A stretch of 64,000 nt of DNA from Oasisia sp. SBJ-2009 (GCA_964017155.1 OZ024867.1:11210616-11274615); one strand, 5' to 3'; numbered from the stretch's first letter, positions 1 through 11,404 are shown. Translations and numbers: made by a program. The notes: a model not told the origin generated them from the letters alone.

Positions 1-323
1 ATCAAATTTTTGCCCGTCACAACTTTGGCAGCAATGTGCAATTATTTTGGAAGACTTTTTTTTTGCTATCATATATCCAATCAATCACACAACAATATTA
101 ATACTGTCTTATTTATTTCAGATGTCAATTTTCATTTTTATCACCCAACCATGCCTATACAAAAACGTAGTTATATTATGTTCCAGTGTAAAAAACAATT
201 TCAGTGCAATTATTAAATAATTTCAAATTATTATTCACTTCTTCCAACAAAACACATTGTAGGTAAATTATGCAGTCATTATATACAGTACTCTCAACCA
301 ATGTTAGTGACAACGACAGTAAT
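1..323. other. AT-rich flank, no gene seen
   Basis: This AT-rich stretch lies to the left of a hAT element. Short open frames occur, but none resembles a known protein and none has a convincing exon structure. I see no RNA gene or strong repeat here. Confidence 0.5.
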
Positions 324-340
324 CAGGGAGAGAACTTCAC

Positions 341-418
341 CATATTTTTTACTAGACAGCAGGACTAGTAAACACAAAAGTTTACTAGTCCGTCTAGGAG
401 TGTACTAGTCCTGAAAAT
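341..418. repeat. Left subterminal ACTAGT repeats of hAT element
   Basis: Several copies of ACTAG/ACTAGTCC occur within 80 bp, some inverted relative to each other, just inside the left end of the hAT element. In hAT elements such subterminal repeats are typically transposase binding sites. The same motif recurs at the right end and at both ends of the MITE at 44502-45249. Confidence 0.65.
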
Positions 419-539
419 AATCAATGCTAGACAAATTTAAACGTCATAATTTATTTAAAAAACACATAGTAACCACGAGAAATCGAACGAAGCTTTGCCA
501 ATAGCCATGCTGACATAATGTCAGTACACAAGTGTTCAG

Positions 540-2310
540 ATGTCACTATCACTGCTGTCACCACTGTCACTGCTGTCACCACTGTCACCACTGTCACGGT
601 CTTCGCCCTGTCTTGGGCCGAGTGGTTGTGTGTGCGGCCTGCGGGCACCGCCAACACTCCACAGCTCAATGGCCTCAAGAGGCCCGAACTCCTCGATTGA
701 TGGGGACCGCAGCTGCACTGTCATCAAGTCTGTCAGTCGGTGCGCTGACAGGTTCGATCGAATGCTGCTTTTCACAAGTTTCAGCTGACTTAACCCTCTC
801 TCGGCATCGGCCGAGCTGGCAGGCAGGCTCAGGATGACGTCCATAAGTGCGAGCACATTCCCGTACTGTTCCTTGTGTGCTAGGTTGACGGCTGCCCAAC
901 TCAAGGCATGCACATCAGCAGACAGCACATTCTTGAGGAGTACCCTCTCCGGTCCACACCTGCTTCACGAAGCATAGGGCCGTAGTGCTGCGTCAGGGTT
1001 GCCACTGCTTCTTCCCCGTATCCATCTGCCTCCTCGGGCCACAGCTTGAAGCAGGCAATTGAGGTAGCCTGGACCACCTCAGAGTTGCAGTTGGCAAATC
1101 GCCCCTCCAGGCAACTGATGAGGTTGTCAATCATCTGTGCCCGTGTCTGCTCCGAAAAGGCAGCGCCTTTCATCACCTCGCCGTGGAAGCCGTTGTCCAA
1201 GTCTAGTCCACGCTCCTTTGCAGTCGGACACTCCTTGTGGCGACGCAGTGTTGCCAGCACAGACAGCAGTGTTGGCAGCACAGACAGCAGTGTTGCCAGC
1301 ACAGACAGCAGTGTTGCCAGCACAGACAGCAGTGTTGCCAGCACAGACAGCAGTGTTGCCAGCACAGACATCAGTGTTGCATGCACATCTGCAACGGTTG
1401 CAGTCACCGTCTGCGCAATGAGTGACAGCTTGCTCAACACAAACAGCACATCAAGGAGGAAGTGTGCAGTTTCGATGATGTCTTTGCGGCGCAGCGTTGC
1501 CAGGAATCCGATCGCCTTTGTCTTTGCATCTCCAGAGCCTCCGGGAACTTGCATCTGGGTGAGATGGAGGATCAGTGCTGGATACCCATTGACAAGTGCT
1601 CGTAGCGCCTTCAGCTGGTGGGGCAGGCAACGAGTGCCACCGACACGTGGCGGCAAAGCTTGCTGTAGTGCCAACGTGTCAAATGCAGCCTTCAGGTTGC
1701 TGCGGTTCAGAGGGGAATGGTGATAGAACAGATACAAACTGAGCAGTACGCCACTCAGCTTCGCATACACAGGCAGACGACCAAGAGCCTCCTTGTAGGC
1801 GAGCTCCAGACGATGCACGAAGCAGTGAATCGCTGCTCTCTACGGAAGAGTGTCGCCACGCCATTGTTTACACCCACCATAACTGCAGCACCATCGCAGC
1901 CGAAACCGAAAAGTTTCTTCAGAAGTGCTGCTTTCGGAAGCTGAAGATGCTTCTCGACCACCCCATCGATGGCACGCTTGATGGATGGCGCATCTGCCTT
2001 GGCAACGTTTTCCACTCCAACAAACGAAGTAGCCACGACGTCGCCGATCGCATACCGCACAAAGACAATCTCTGCCTCGCTGATTGACGAATCGGTTGTC
2101 CCGTCACTGATGAGTGAGAGAAAGCGGGCGTTCTGCAAGCGTTGCGCGAGGTGGCGACGCTCGACCTCAGCGATGGCATGCACGAACTCTCTGCAGGCTT
2201 TGACGTTCCGATAGGTGTTCCCCACATCCAGTCCTTTCTGTGCATCGAAGGTGCACTGCCACACGTAGTCTGCAAAAGGACGCCGATGTTTCGCAATTGC
2301 ATGGCAAGTC
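540..2310 (-). pseudogene. hAT transposase, catalytic and dimerisation exon, frameshifted
   Basis: On the minus strand an acceptor (TTTCAG at 2316-2311) opens this exon. The first reading frame (to about 1815) carries family-like motifs: CHAIAKHRRPF, YRNVKACREFVHAIAEV and SDGTTDSSISEAE, followed by CDGAAVMVG. This corresponds to the RNase H-like/DUF4371 part of KIAA1586/ZNF862-type proteins. The frame then shifts near 1815 and continues as HRLELAYKEAL...LYLFYHHSPLNRSNLKAAF, down to about 925. A second shift leads to the hAT C-terminal dimerisation part with ALMDVILSLPASSADAERGLSQL. The tail is rich in Ser and Asp because of a TCACTG-type microsatellite. The two frameshifts and the internal repeat expansion argue that this copy cannot make a full protein. 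Confidence 0.75.
1249..1378. repeat. 21-bp tandem repeat inside the transposase exon
   Basis: About six copies of a 21-bp unit (cagcacagacagcagtgttg plus one base) lie in the hAT exon. On the minus strand it stays in frame and encodes a repeated VLATLLS heptad. This is an in-frame expansion within a helical region, probably acquired after the copy decayed. Confidence 0.9.
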
Positions 2311-2794
2311 CTGAAACATAACACAACTATTAGTTTTTTTTATTTACTATCAGAGTTAATTATACTTGGCACTGTCATTAAACATTAAAATCAATCAATG
2401 CAGTGACACTAAATGACATGGGTACATTATTTAAGTTATTAATATTTTAAACATATTTAACTCATGAAAAAGTAATAATTTTTTACTTCCAATTAAATTT
2501 CCAATTCCGTCTGTTACCATTCAATACAAAAATTCCCGCTCCGATTCACATAACAAAAGTCAAAACTATACGATTAATGTGCATACGGCGGAGATACAGC
2601 GTGTTATCATAAACTTAGAAGTCAGACCAGTTAAATATTTGGCGGCCATTTTGTGCTACCCACGTCGGTTACAACTACAAAGTTCACATTATGATTATTC
2701 AAAGTTGGTCTGAAGTTTGTTAAAAAAAATTATGCTTAAGCAAATTATCTTTGTGATTTTAATATATTACAGTTATCGCAAACAATATAATTAC

Positions 2795-3179
2795 CTGAAC
2801 AGATGCATAAGTCGATCCAAGGTTTCCTTGTTCAGCGCTTGCACTGCCCTGTGAGCATGCGCCGTACAGGGGCGGACATCGAGCGCACTTTGCTGGCCGA
2901 CGGCACGCTTGTGCGCCGCGCTCACGGCGTGGGCTCGAAGGGTGTCCGGTCGAAAGTTGTCGGTCCCGCAATGAACGCATTCTTTCCGCGTACACCAGTC
3001 GCTTGGAACTTTCGACATAACTTGCAAAACATCGTCGAGTGTTGATCATCGAACGACAGCCATGCGAAATCAGTCTCCCAACTCTTCAAGTAGCCACGCT
3101 TACGTTTCGTCTTGTCGTACGAGTTGTCCCGGTCGCGTTTCACTGCCGGCTTCGCAACACCCACTAAATAGCGATGCAT
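2795..3179 (-). pseudogene. hAT transposase N-terminal TTF/BED-finger exon, frameshifted
   Basis: Reading from a methionine at 3179, the exon has a basic stretch (DKTKRKRGYLKSWETDFAWL) and a zinc-finger start FCKLCRKF. The finger's histidine half (LRAHAVSAAHKRAV) is only found in another frame, so a frameshift lies near 2965. The exon ends at a donor, CTGTTCAG followed by GTAATT, at 2795/2794. The intron would be 2311-2794. The finger, spacing and later region match the N-terminus of KIAA1586/ZNF862-like proteins. The true start is uncertain. Confidence 0.7.
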
Positions 3180-3404
3180 ATCGCAAATTAACGGCGCACA
3201 AACGAAACAATAAAACAAAACTAATATAAAATCAAACAGTAATGGCGAACGATACGACTTGTCTCTTTGAATAACCAACTCCGACAATGGTAGGTCACAT
3301 CTCAACCAATCAGCGACGCCGACAAAAATTTATTCGTTTTACGCGTGGTGGCGGAAAGTTGTGCTTTTATTGTACGCATGATGGCGCCACGTACATGCAT
3401 ATAT

Positions 3405-3490
3405 CTTACTAGACACGCGGACTAGTTGGGTCGTGAGTTTACTAGTCCACGTAAATCTTTACTAGTGTACGGACTAGCGGACTAGTGGGT
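3405..3490. repeat. Right subterminal ACTAGT repeats of hAT element
   Basis: Six ACTAG-type motifs lie within about 85 bp just inside the right end of the hAT element. They mirror the left end and support one element spanning 324-3503. Confidence 0.65.
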
Positions 3491-3503
3491 CGTTCCGTCC
3501 CTG

Positions 3504-5443
3504 GTAATGGTATCGTCAAATCTAGCCGGCGTGGCCGTAGGCGGGCTAACGTTCTCGGCTGACAGTGACACGCTAGCAGTAACGACGTCGTCCGACTCGT
3601 TGGCAGCCTCATTGCCATGGCATTGGAGACATCAGCACGATGTACATCGGCTATTATTGTGAATGAGTCAATGACAGTCGATGGCGTCGGCGGTGAAGTT
3701 GTTGCCGTAACAGTTGGCGTCTGTGTTTCCGTAAAAAAACCTGGGTTATTATTAGTTTGCGACCCTTCGGCGGCCTCGCGTGGACGATAATATGTAATGT
3801 TTATTCGGTCGTCGTTAACGTGGCCTCGTTTTAAATCTGATCATTCCCGGGAGTCACTCCAGACATGAACGCCATAAAGTCGAAATGTTAATAATATACA
3901 GGCATACAACACTTGTATAGTTTATTACTGATGTAATCTCCCTAACGTCTATGTAATTTATATGAATTTTAGATGCTTTCAAAAATGCGCATAATCTGTA
4001 TTATAAAGTTTGCGTTACTAGTTAATTCATGCCCATTATTATTGACGTGTGACACCCCAAAAGCATTGCATTGACCCCTCTAGCAGCAAATGAAACCACG
4101 TGTAGGACCGCCGCTATGTGTAGGCGCCCTACACGCGCGCGTAAAATGAGCTTCTTGCGCTACGCTACCGCTACACCTGCAGTGTTTATTTATAGTACGC
4201 GTGAATAGTTTGGTGGTAGGCATCTTTCACAGTACTGGACAGATTTGTTTCTGGGGGATACAGACGAGGCCTTGTGACACTGTGACGGGTTGTCCCCCGT
4301 CCTCGAAAAATGTCCCCCGTCCATATTTGAAATTGCCCGTCCAAATGACGGGTGGACGGGTCTCTAGATAAAACTATGGTCCAGACCAAGTTTCCTGATG
4401 ACTTATTGCTATATTTGATACATAACAATAAGTAACTAACCAGGCCTTAATATTAAGGTTTTGTATCCACTGGTTCTGGGGTCAGTAGAACTAGAAGTCC
4501 AAATAATTAATGACCGAATATATGATATATGCTGTTACCAAGGTGACCATCGCTTTACCAGACCAAGGTTGAGTAGAATAGTAGATCAACATCATGCAGA
4601 CTTTTCCAAAGCTGTTATGTTGCACATTATGCATGAAGGCCAAAATGTTACGTATTTACAAACTATAAGATTGTGAATATATGCCATATAACTATAAGAT
4701 AGGCTTGGGCAAGGATTTTTCACTCAAATTAACCATATTTCTGCGTGACTTACACATAGAAGTATCATATTTTGTGGAATGATGCCTAAAAACGTCATTA
4801 TGTCTTTTATACACACCGAATTTGGTTCTTGTTTGCACTTTGCTTACCATATGGTAAGCAAATTGAAGCAATCGGCCTCTTGCCAATAGCTTTGAAAGAC
4901 CGCTTCAACCTGCGCCTGTTGAGGGAACGCTCCCTGTAAACGTAGCTTCTGCCTTCTCGACGTTCGCCACACTCACAAAGTCGACGCCACCCTTGGAGCT
5001 CCTATCGTACACGGTTTCTTGTTCCATGAAAGTCTGGCCCTGGGTGCCACCATAGATCAGTGAGAGGAATGGAGTTCACTGCAGGTGTCCGCGTAGTTTA
5101 CTGCATGAGTCCTGGGTGATAAAGTTTGTGAACACTTGCTTACTGTTCCTGTAAGTCGGTCTGATGTCGAGTCCTTCTTTTCTCGTGCAGGTCGCACAAC
5201 CCTGCAAAGTCTGAAAACAGATCCTGGTATTTGGTCCAGGGCTTTATGCAGGCTAAAATTATTGCCAGTCACATGTTTTGGTGGACACATGGATGTTAAC
5301 TGTTAAGCTAGTTTACAAACTTTCAAATTGTGCCTCATGACCTGAAAACATACACATGACACCATTTACACTCACTTTCAAGGCATAACTAACAATATCT
5401 ATGGTTTTTGGAAGACCTTTTTTTTTGCTCAGTGATTTTTAAA
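3504..5443. other. No gene recognised; C-rich repeated motif near 4.3 kb
   Basis: No open frame here resembles a known family. At 4276-4366 a short block repeats CCCGTCC several times (GTCCCCCGTCC, GAAAAATGTCCCCCGTCC, GCCCGTCC). This resembles the repeated-word ends described at 9550 and 41456, though it lacks their CCGGTGTC start. A 20-bp stretch near 5220-5238 recurs inverted at 5507-5526. Confidence 0.4.
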
Positions 5444-5508
5444 AGTAGAGACCAAGTCTATGCAGACAGGGGACTTTTTGCTGACCAAGCATAGACTTGG
5501 TCTCTACT
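5444..5508. repeat. Perfect 20-bp inverted repeat (hairpin)
   Basis: The left arm agtagagaccaagtctatgc (5444-5463) is the exact reverse complement of the right arm at 5489-5508, with a 25-base spacer. The outer flank 5507-5526 is also the inverse of 5219-5238. No coding or known RNA structure is evident; it may be the end of a foldback element. Confidence 0.8.
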
Positions 5509-5649
5509 GGACCAAATACCAGGATCTCATTAGACCTAGTGATGCGCCTACAGGTGTCTTTACATTGTTGGCTGCTTGGACATGTCCACTACATAGGACT
5601 GATGGGCCTTTTCTGACCAACTCAGCTAGTGACTGTTGGACTAACTCTA

Positions 5650-5921
5650 GGTGACATAAGGTGTTGTGTCACTGGCCTGGTGTGACACTTGGGTGACATA
5701 AGGTGTTGTGTCACTGGCCTGGTGTGACACTTGGGTGACATAAGGTGTTGTGTCACTGGGCTGGTGTGACACTTGGGTGACATAAGGTGTTGTGTCACTG
5801 GGCTGGTGTGACACTTGGGTGACATAAGGTGTTGTGTCACTGGGCTGGTGTGACACTTGGGTGACATAAGGTGTTGTGTCACTGGCCTGGTGTGACACTT
5901 GGGTGACATAAGGTGACACTG
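5650..5921. repeat. 42-bp minisatellite, about 6 copies
   Basis: Units begin gtgacataaggtgttgtgt and continue cactgg(cc/gc)tggtgtgacacttgg. Because 42 is divisible by three, all frames stay open on the minus strand and produce spurious repeat peptides. Each unit contains GTGACA...TGTCAC inverted sequence. A decayed relative lies at about 6893-6985. Confidence 0.95.
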
Positions 5922-7095
5922 ACATCTTCTGTGCTAATCCAGGATGTTTACAGTGCACGGACATAAACCCCTCGAACAAAACCCCCTCATAAGTGATGCT
6001 AGACTCTAGAATGATTAAATGAATCAGTACGTTATTTCTATTGCAAACATCAACCTTCTAGTTCCATTCATCAGACTGTTTATTTCCACCGTATGCTGTG
6101 GTCGATTCTGGTTAGTGTCTGAGAAATGGTCTTTCTGCCATCCCGTCAGTCCTTACACAGGTTGCATGGCTTGTCCTGCAGGTCTTTGGTCTGTCGAATC
6201 CATTTCTTGGTTTACACAGCAGGTGGCAGCACCTTCCCAGTTAAACCTGCTTTTTATGACTATATGGCGATAAGCCTCACTGGCGTCCCATTCATTCAGT
6301 TGATTTCGACACCACATATCTTTACAAAGTAAACCCAGGAGTGCTTACATGTGAAAGTAAAAATATGTTACAACTGTAAATGTTACATTACAACACAGTG
6401 TATATAGGACTTCTGTGTTACTGTTACAACAGATCCGCAGATTAAAAGTAGACATTGCGATAATAGCACAATACACAAAATTACGTAAACAGTTACATAA
6501 ACCATTTTTAAGGTCCTTCCTTAAAAGTCCAGAGTCACATTGTGTCTGAGATATAATGGACGCGAGTTCCAAAGTGAGGCTCCTGTGAAGCAGTCCTACA
6601 AAGCGTTCCAGGTTAAAATGCAGATTGCGATAAAGAACATAAGTTGTTACACGATCAGTCAGATAGCATGGTATGTTTGCGTGCACGGTGCTGTACATCA
6701 AAGTTACTAGTTTAAACTGAATTCACTGTCAAAGGCGGCCAGTGCCATTCTCAGGCTGTGTTGGTCGTGGCAGTGCAAACGTATCACGAACGCAGCTGAT
6801 CGCTGGACCACTTGTGTGATTTCTAATTCAAATGCAATTGCAAATGCAAAAATTGCCTGTAGAGACATTCAAATACATATTTGGCCCCTTATGACACAGA
6901 CGGTGTTGTGCCACTGACTCAGGACTGTTGTGACACTCGGGGGACAGAGTTTGTCGTGGCACTGGTCCGTCTTACTCGCCCTCAGTGAGTGGCTCCATCT
7001 GGTGGTGTGTCACAAGGCACAAAGGATTTGCTGAGGCTCTTACCCATGGTGTAATGGGAACAGTAGTAACTCATTTATATACAAATATGGGTTTC
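5922..7095. other. No gene recognised
   Basis: This is unique-looking AT-rich sequence with only short open frames. The last part (6893-6985) is a diverged relative of the 42-bp minisatellite (GGTGTTGTGCCACTG, GTTGTGACACTCGG). Confidence 0.5.
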
Positions 7096-7097
7096 AT

Positions 7098-7240
7098 TTC
7101 CACGAATGGTCCTTTTGTTTTCATGAATGGTCCTTTTATTTTCATGAATGGTTCTTTTATTTTCATGAATGGTCCGTTTATTTTCATGAATGATCCTTTT
7201 ATTCCATGAATGGTCCTTTTGTTTTCATGAATGGTCCTCT
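7098..7240. repeat. 21-bp minisatellite, about 6-7 copies
   Basis: Tandem units of ccttttattttcatgaatgg plus one base occur here. The plus strand stays open as repeats of FMNGPFI, which is a by-product of the 21-bp period. No gene is inferred. Confidence 0.9.
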
Positions 7241-7529
7241 TGGCTTACATGAACACACACATTCCTAAACATACCTTCAACACGATCCCCCCACAACCAC
7301 ACACACATCACTCTCAAAGACGTCATAAAATTAAATATGACCTTGGGTCTCGGCCTAAAATGTTCGAAATATGACGGGAGTGAGGCAATGGTTGTTATGT
7401 CGAGACTGGATGTGGTGATCGGCAGACTACGAAAGGGCGAAGTGTAGAGAGACGCAACACATTGTCTTGTCAAGGCAGGTTTATAACATGTCAGGTCTTA
7501 AAGGCGTCATCATTTTAAAAGCAAGTTGG

Positions 7530-7965
7530 TGATGACTTAGAGTGGTGACGTGGATAACGTTGATACAGTGATTATAGCTTCTTTGATGGTGACAGATAGT
7601 TATGTGACGGGAAGTGGTGTGACCACACGAAAATGTTCGATCTCATTGCGAAATACAACGGGCAGGGAGTCACTGGCCGTGAGGTTGAGACTGGACAGTG
7701 GTCAGCAGACAACACGTCACAATGAACCAGTCGTTAATGTCCACATTAGACAAATGTGTGACATGTATTGTCACGGCGGGTACTAAATGTACACATTTCA
7801 GATATATGCAATGAAAAGATGGTTGGTGTCTTTGTGATGACGCAGAGTGGTGACGCGAATAACGTTGACACAGTGATTATAGGTTCTTTGGTGGTGACGG
7901 ATACTTGGGTGACAGGAAGTGACGAAAAGATAGAAATGTTTGATCACTTTGCAACATACAGCGGT
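7530..7965. repeat. Tandem pair of a dispersed repeat (third copy at 10.2 kb)
   Basis: Two related blocks (about 7540-7650 and 7735-7965) share ggataacgttgatacagtga-type sequence, then ttctttggtggtgac and an aaaatgttcgatc-like stretch. A third copy is at 10160-10345. I do not recognise the family; it may be part of a transposon 3' region. Confidence 0.6.
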
Positions 7966-7974
7966 GGGAAGGGG

Positions 7975-8165
7975 TCACTGGCCGTGAGGTTGAGACTGGA
8001 CGGTGGCGGTCAGTCACTGGCCGTGAGGTTTAGACTGGACGGTGCCGGTCAGTCACTGGCCGTGAGGCTGAGACTGGACGGTGGCGGTCAGTCACTGGCC
8101 GTGAGGTTTAGACTGGACGGTGGCGGTCAGTCACTGGCCGTGAGGTTTAGACTGGACAGTGGTGG
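7975..8165. repeat. 39-bp minisatellite, about 5 copies
   Basis: Units contain ggccgtgaggtttagactgg and then acggtggcggtcagtcact. The period is a multiple of three, so the plus strand is open through the array (repeated SLAVRFRLDGGGQ). No start, splice or homology signal supports a gene. Confidence 0.9.
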
Positions 8166-8335
8166 TCCGAGGTGAATCCTTCGTTGATGAGCAGCTCCAC
8201 TGGAGTCCTGTTCAACTTCTGCTCCTCCGGCCAACTCCTCCGGCCAACTCTGCGGCGCAGTTTCCAACTTGGTTTCATCTGTAATCCCTCGCGTAGTTCC
8301 GCTGCCAAAGTTTTAGTTTTATAAAAAACCTGTTC

Positions 8336-8520
8336 AGGTGGTCACTCTTCGGGTGGTCACTCTTCACGTGGTCACTCTTCACGTGGTCACTCTTCAGGTG
8401 GTCACTCTGTGAGGGCTATTTTGGAACCATCTACCCCTGCTATGTCGTATTCCCCTGGGAAACATCCTAAACCTGAGAAGAAACACAACAGGCAGCTTAG
8501 ACTGAATCATCTTGAATTAA
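8336..8520. repeat. Short copy of the 15-bp minisatellite with conserved flank
   Basis: Five copies of the 15-bp unit ggtggtcactcttca (8336-8410) are followed by about 110 bp (tgtgagggctattttggaac onward). That flank is nearly identical to the sequence following the much larger array at 10744-11404. The flank ends in gcttagactgaatcatcttg, a motif that also recurs inside the 2,771-bp array units. This is a short allele-like duplicate of the locus 2.4 kb away. Confidence 0.9.
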
Positions 8521-8523
8521 AAA

Positions 8524-8700
8524 AGTTGTCATTGAAGGATGGAACTGCCATATTATGGTGAAACAGCAATTTCAAGGAAATGTGTTTTGAGTTTTTTTAT
8601 GAAAGGATGCTAAAGTTTTAGAAGTTTCCTTGTAATAGTGAGTTGATCCCAGATTTCTGGTGCAGTTACAAAGAAAGTTTGTCAATATTGAGCTTATTTT
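8524..8700. repeat. Dispersed repeat, related copy at 53.6 kb
   Basis: The sequence gttgtcattgaaggatggaa ... tatggtgaaacagcaatttc ... tagtgagttgat has a clear relative at 53617-53800 (gttgtcattggagcatggaa ... tatggtggaaacacaatttc ... tagggagttgat). The family is unknown and I see no coding capacity. Confidence 0.65.
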
Positions 8701-9549
8701 TTAACAAAGTTGTTTATCAGCTGATGCGTAGAAAGAGTACAGTGTGAAGCAGCAGCCAATTTAAATTAAATTTGACATACAACTGGAAGCCTATGCACAA
8801 CATTATTACAACGGTCAGTTTTTATACAGTGCAGTTACAATTGACAACGAATTGCCAACCTCTTTTGCCAGTCTGGATGTAGCCCGTGTCTGTCTGTGAG
8901 GTTCGACTGTGTCCTCTGTGTCCATGTCTCTCTGCTGCTTGTGATGTCCTGCTCCACTCCACTTTCCTTCCCTCACTGGAGACATCACCATTTATCTGAA
9001 ATCCATCCGCACAAATATGTGCAAATGAAAGATAACCATTGTTGATTTGGAATTTTGCCCAAATAAAGACAAAATGGTTGATTAAACACGTTTTGTGCTA
9101 GGTTACTCTACGACTTACATGACAATGGAATAAATCCTCAATAAATGATTTTAACATAACAAAAGAGTATTTGTTTTTAATATGCAGTAAATGCTATAAA
9201 TATTTCTTTTGTTAAAAATGTGACCTTCCACAGCGAGGCAGCACTACATGAACGAAAATGAAGAAAACTTTAAAATCTCAATATCCGGATAAAAGTATTT
9301 TGGTCATATCATCTATTTTTTAATTTATGGGATGTAAATGCATGAATATGACCAGTTTGTTGCTGTTTAGTGTAAACAAATTGCACCCAGTTATACGAAT
9401 TTGCTAAGAACATTCGTAAGGCTTAGATGATTGTCAAAGTAAATAACGTTTTCAATAAACAAATGAAACAGTCACTAAGTCATTGTGTAACTGGTGTGGT
9501 CAGTTTCATGAAGCATACTTACAATAACCTGTAAGTGTGATTCATAAAA
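8701..9549. other. No gene recognised
   Basis: AT-rich sequence without a convincing reading frame, RNA or strong tandem repeat. Confidence 0.5.
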
Positions 9550-9625
9550 CCGGTGTCATCAAATATGGACCCCATGGAAAATGGACCCCGGGTCCATATT
9601 CGCTATAGACCATGGACCCCCGCCA
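9550..9625. repeat. Possible transposon end, CCGGTGTC plus repeated GGACCC words
   Basis: The block starts ccggtgtcatc. It then holds three copies of a GGACCCC word (tatggaccccatgg, aaaatggaccccggg, accatggacccc) and an inverted ggtccatatt. The layout matches 41456-41560, where the word is TGACCC, and resembles the ends of 60532-60859. It lies about 700 bp from a pogo-like transposase relic, so it could be that element's end. I cannot name the family. Confidence 0.5.
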
Positions 9626-9749
9626 CAGGCCCCCTTGCCCTTGGGCTGTAAAAGATGACACTGAAAGGCTGATGGGCCTTACATAGTCTTTCCTCAGTTT
9701 CTTGAAATTTACTACTAGGTACACAGACTTGTGAAAGTTACCAATTAGA

Positions 9750-10125
9750 TGTTGCATACAAATAGAAATTTGATAAAACCTGTTGCATACAAATAGAAAT
9801 TTGATAAAACCTGTTGCATACAAATAGAAATTTGATAAAACCTGTTGCATACAAATAGAAATTTGGTAAAACCTGTTGCATACAAATAGAAATTTGATAA
9901 AACCTGTTGCATACAAATATAAATTTGATAAAACCTGTTGCATACAAATAAAAATTTGATAAAACCTGTTGCATACAAATAAAAATTTGATAAAACCTGT
10001 TGCATACAAATAGAAATTTGATAAAACCTGTTGCATACAAATAGAAATTTGATAAAACCTGTTGCATACAAATAGAAATTTGATAAAACCTGTTGCATAC
10101 AAATAGAAATTTGATAAAACCTGTT
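9750..10125. repeat. 31-bp minisatellite, about 12 copies
   Basis: Tandem units of gcatacaaatagaaatttga followed by taaaacctgtt are nearly identical, with rare g/a substitutions. A 31-bp period cycles through all three frames, so long open frames arise on the minus strand without selection. Confidence 0.95.
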
Positions 10126-10159
10126 TACAAACATGACTGTCCAGTGTTGAATGTCCTGA

Positions 10160-10345
10160 CTTGACGAATGTGTGACATGTATTGCCACGGCAGGTACTAA
10201 ATGTACACATTTCAGATATATGCAGCGTAAAGATGGTTGGTGATGACGTGGATAACGTTGACACTGTGATATAGCTTCTTTTGGTGGTGACCGAAACTTG
10301 TGCGACCGGAAGTGACGTGACAAGACAAAAATGTTCGATCTCCAG
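10160..10345. repeat. Third copy of the 7.5-kb dispersed repeat
   Basis: The stretch gtgacatgtattgccacggc ... actaaatgtacacatttcag ... gataacgttgacac matches 7757-7960. It adjoins the pogo-like relic, which may mean the repeat belongs to the same element. Confidence 0.65.
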
Positions 10346-10605
10346 CTCTTGTGCATTCTGGGCTTGGCTGTGGCTCTTGGGCATTTTGGGTCACATTTGC
10401 CATTGGTGTATCTGTAACGTCTGAAGGACCATACATATGGTCTGTAATGACATTGGGATCATATGGCATGATTCCCGTCGATCGAAACCCATTTACTGCA
10501 GTTTGTATTGTAGCCGCTCGACCATAGGCCTCTGCAAAGAGACCTGCCATGTTGTTACTGCCCTACCAGGATGATTACGCAGCCACTGTCTAATTCCCTC
10601 CGTCA
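10340..10605 (-). pseudogene. pogo/Tigger-like DDE transposase, C-terminal fragment
   Basis: On the minus strand one frame reads WLRNHPGRAVTTW. After a frameshift at about 10550 it continues MAGLFAEAYGRAATIQTAVN, then GFRSTGIMPYDPNVITDHMYG. Established knowledge: the NHPGR...LFG.AY...AT...A.NGFR.TGI.P.NP signature is typical of the region after the catalytic core in jerky/Tigger-type DDE_1 transposases. No catalytic aspartates are present in this piece and the N-terminal parts are absent. It is a relic, not a gene. Confidence 0.7.
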
Positions 10606-10743
10606 CATCTCATCATAACACACAAGATGTGTGTTGTCTCTCCTCGAGTCAATGACAGCAGAAGACCAAGTTTGGCTTGGTAGCAAACACGTTTTATTCC
10701 ATCCAAAGTACGATACAAACATCTTCCATCGTTTTCTTCTCCT

Positions 10744-11404
10744 CAGGTGGTCATTCTTTAGGTGGTCACTCTTTGGGTGGTCACTCTTTGGGTGGTCATT
10801 CTTTAGGTGGTCACTCTGTAGGTGGTTATTCTTCAGGTGGTTATTCTTTAGGTGGTCACTCTTCAGGTGGTCATTCTTTAGGTGGTCACTCTTCAGGTGG
10901 TCATTATTTAGGTGGTCACTCTGTGGGTGGTCATTCTTTAGGTGGTCACTCTTCAGGTGGTCATTCTTTAGGTGGTCACTCTTCAGGTGGTCATTCTTTA
11001 GGTGGTCACTCTTCGGGTGGTCACTCTTCACATGGTCACTCTTCAGGTGGTCACTCTTCACGTGGTCACTCTTCGGGTGATCACTCTTCAGGTGGTCACT
11101 CTTCACGTGGTCACTCTTCAGGTGGTCACTCTTCAGGTGGTCATTCTTCACGTGGTCACTCTTCACGTGGTCACTCTTCACTTGGTCACTCTTCACTTGG
11201 TCACTCTTCAGGTGGTCACTATTCAGGTTGTCACTCTTCACTTGGTCACTCTTCACGTGGTCACTCTTCAGGTGGTCACTCTTCGGGTGATCACTCTTCG
11301 GGTGGTCACTCTTCGGATGGTCGCTCTTTACGTGGTCATTCTTCAGGTGGTCACTCTTCGGGTGGTCACTCTTCGGGTGGTCACTCTTCAGGTGGTCACT
11401 CTGT
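10744..11404. repeat. 15-bp minisatellite, about 44 copies
   Basis: Units follow ggtggtcactcttca with variants (aggtggtcattctt, acgtggtcac, cttggtcac). All six frames remain open over much of it: the plus strand gives HSSGG repeats and the minus strand SDHLKSDH repeats. Variant units are interspersed, so the array has a mutational history and is not a simple sequencing stutter. The same unit and flank occur as five copies at 8336. Confidence 0.95.

Larger units (their letters stand above)
324..3503 (-). mobile_element. Decayed hAT transposon, KIAA1586/ZNF862-like
   Basis: The element is about 3.2 kb. Its left end begins CAGGGAGAGAAC and its right end, read inward on the minus strand, begins CAGGGACGGAAC, giving imperfect terminal inverted repeats of the hAT CAGGG type. 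Both ends carry clusters of ACTAGT-containing subterminal repeats. Inside, on the minus strand, lie a TTF/BED-type finger exon, an intron with good splice signals, and a long exon with hAT catalytic and C-terminal dimerisation regions. The 8-bp flanks (ACAGTAAT on the left, GTAATGGT on the right) do not match as a duplication, so the exact ends are uncertain. The protein family is also found as host genes in vertebrates, but several frameshifts here point to a dead transposon copy. Confidence 0.75.
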
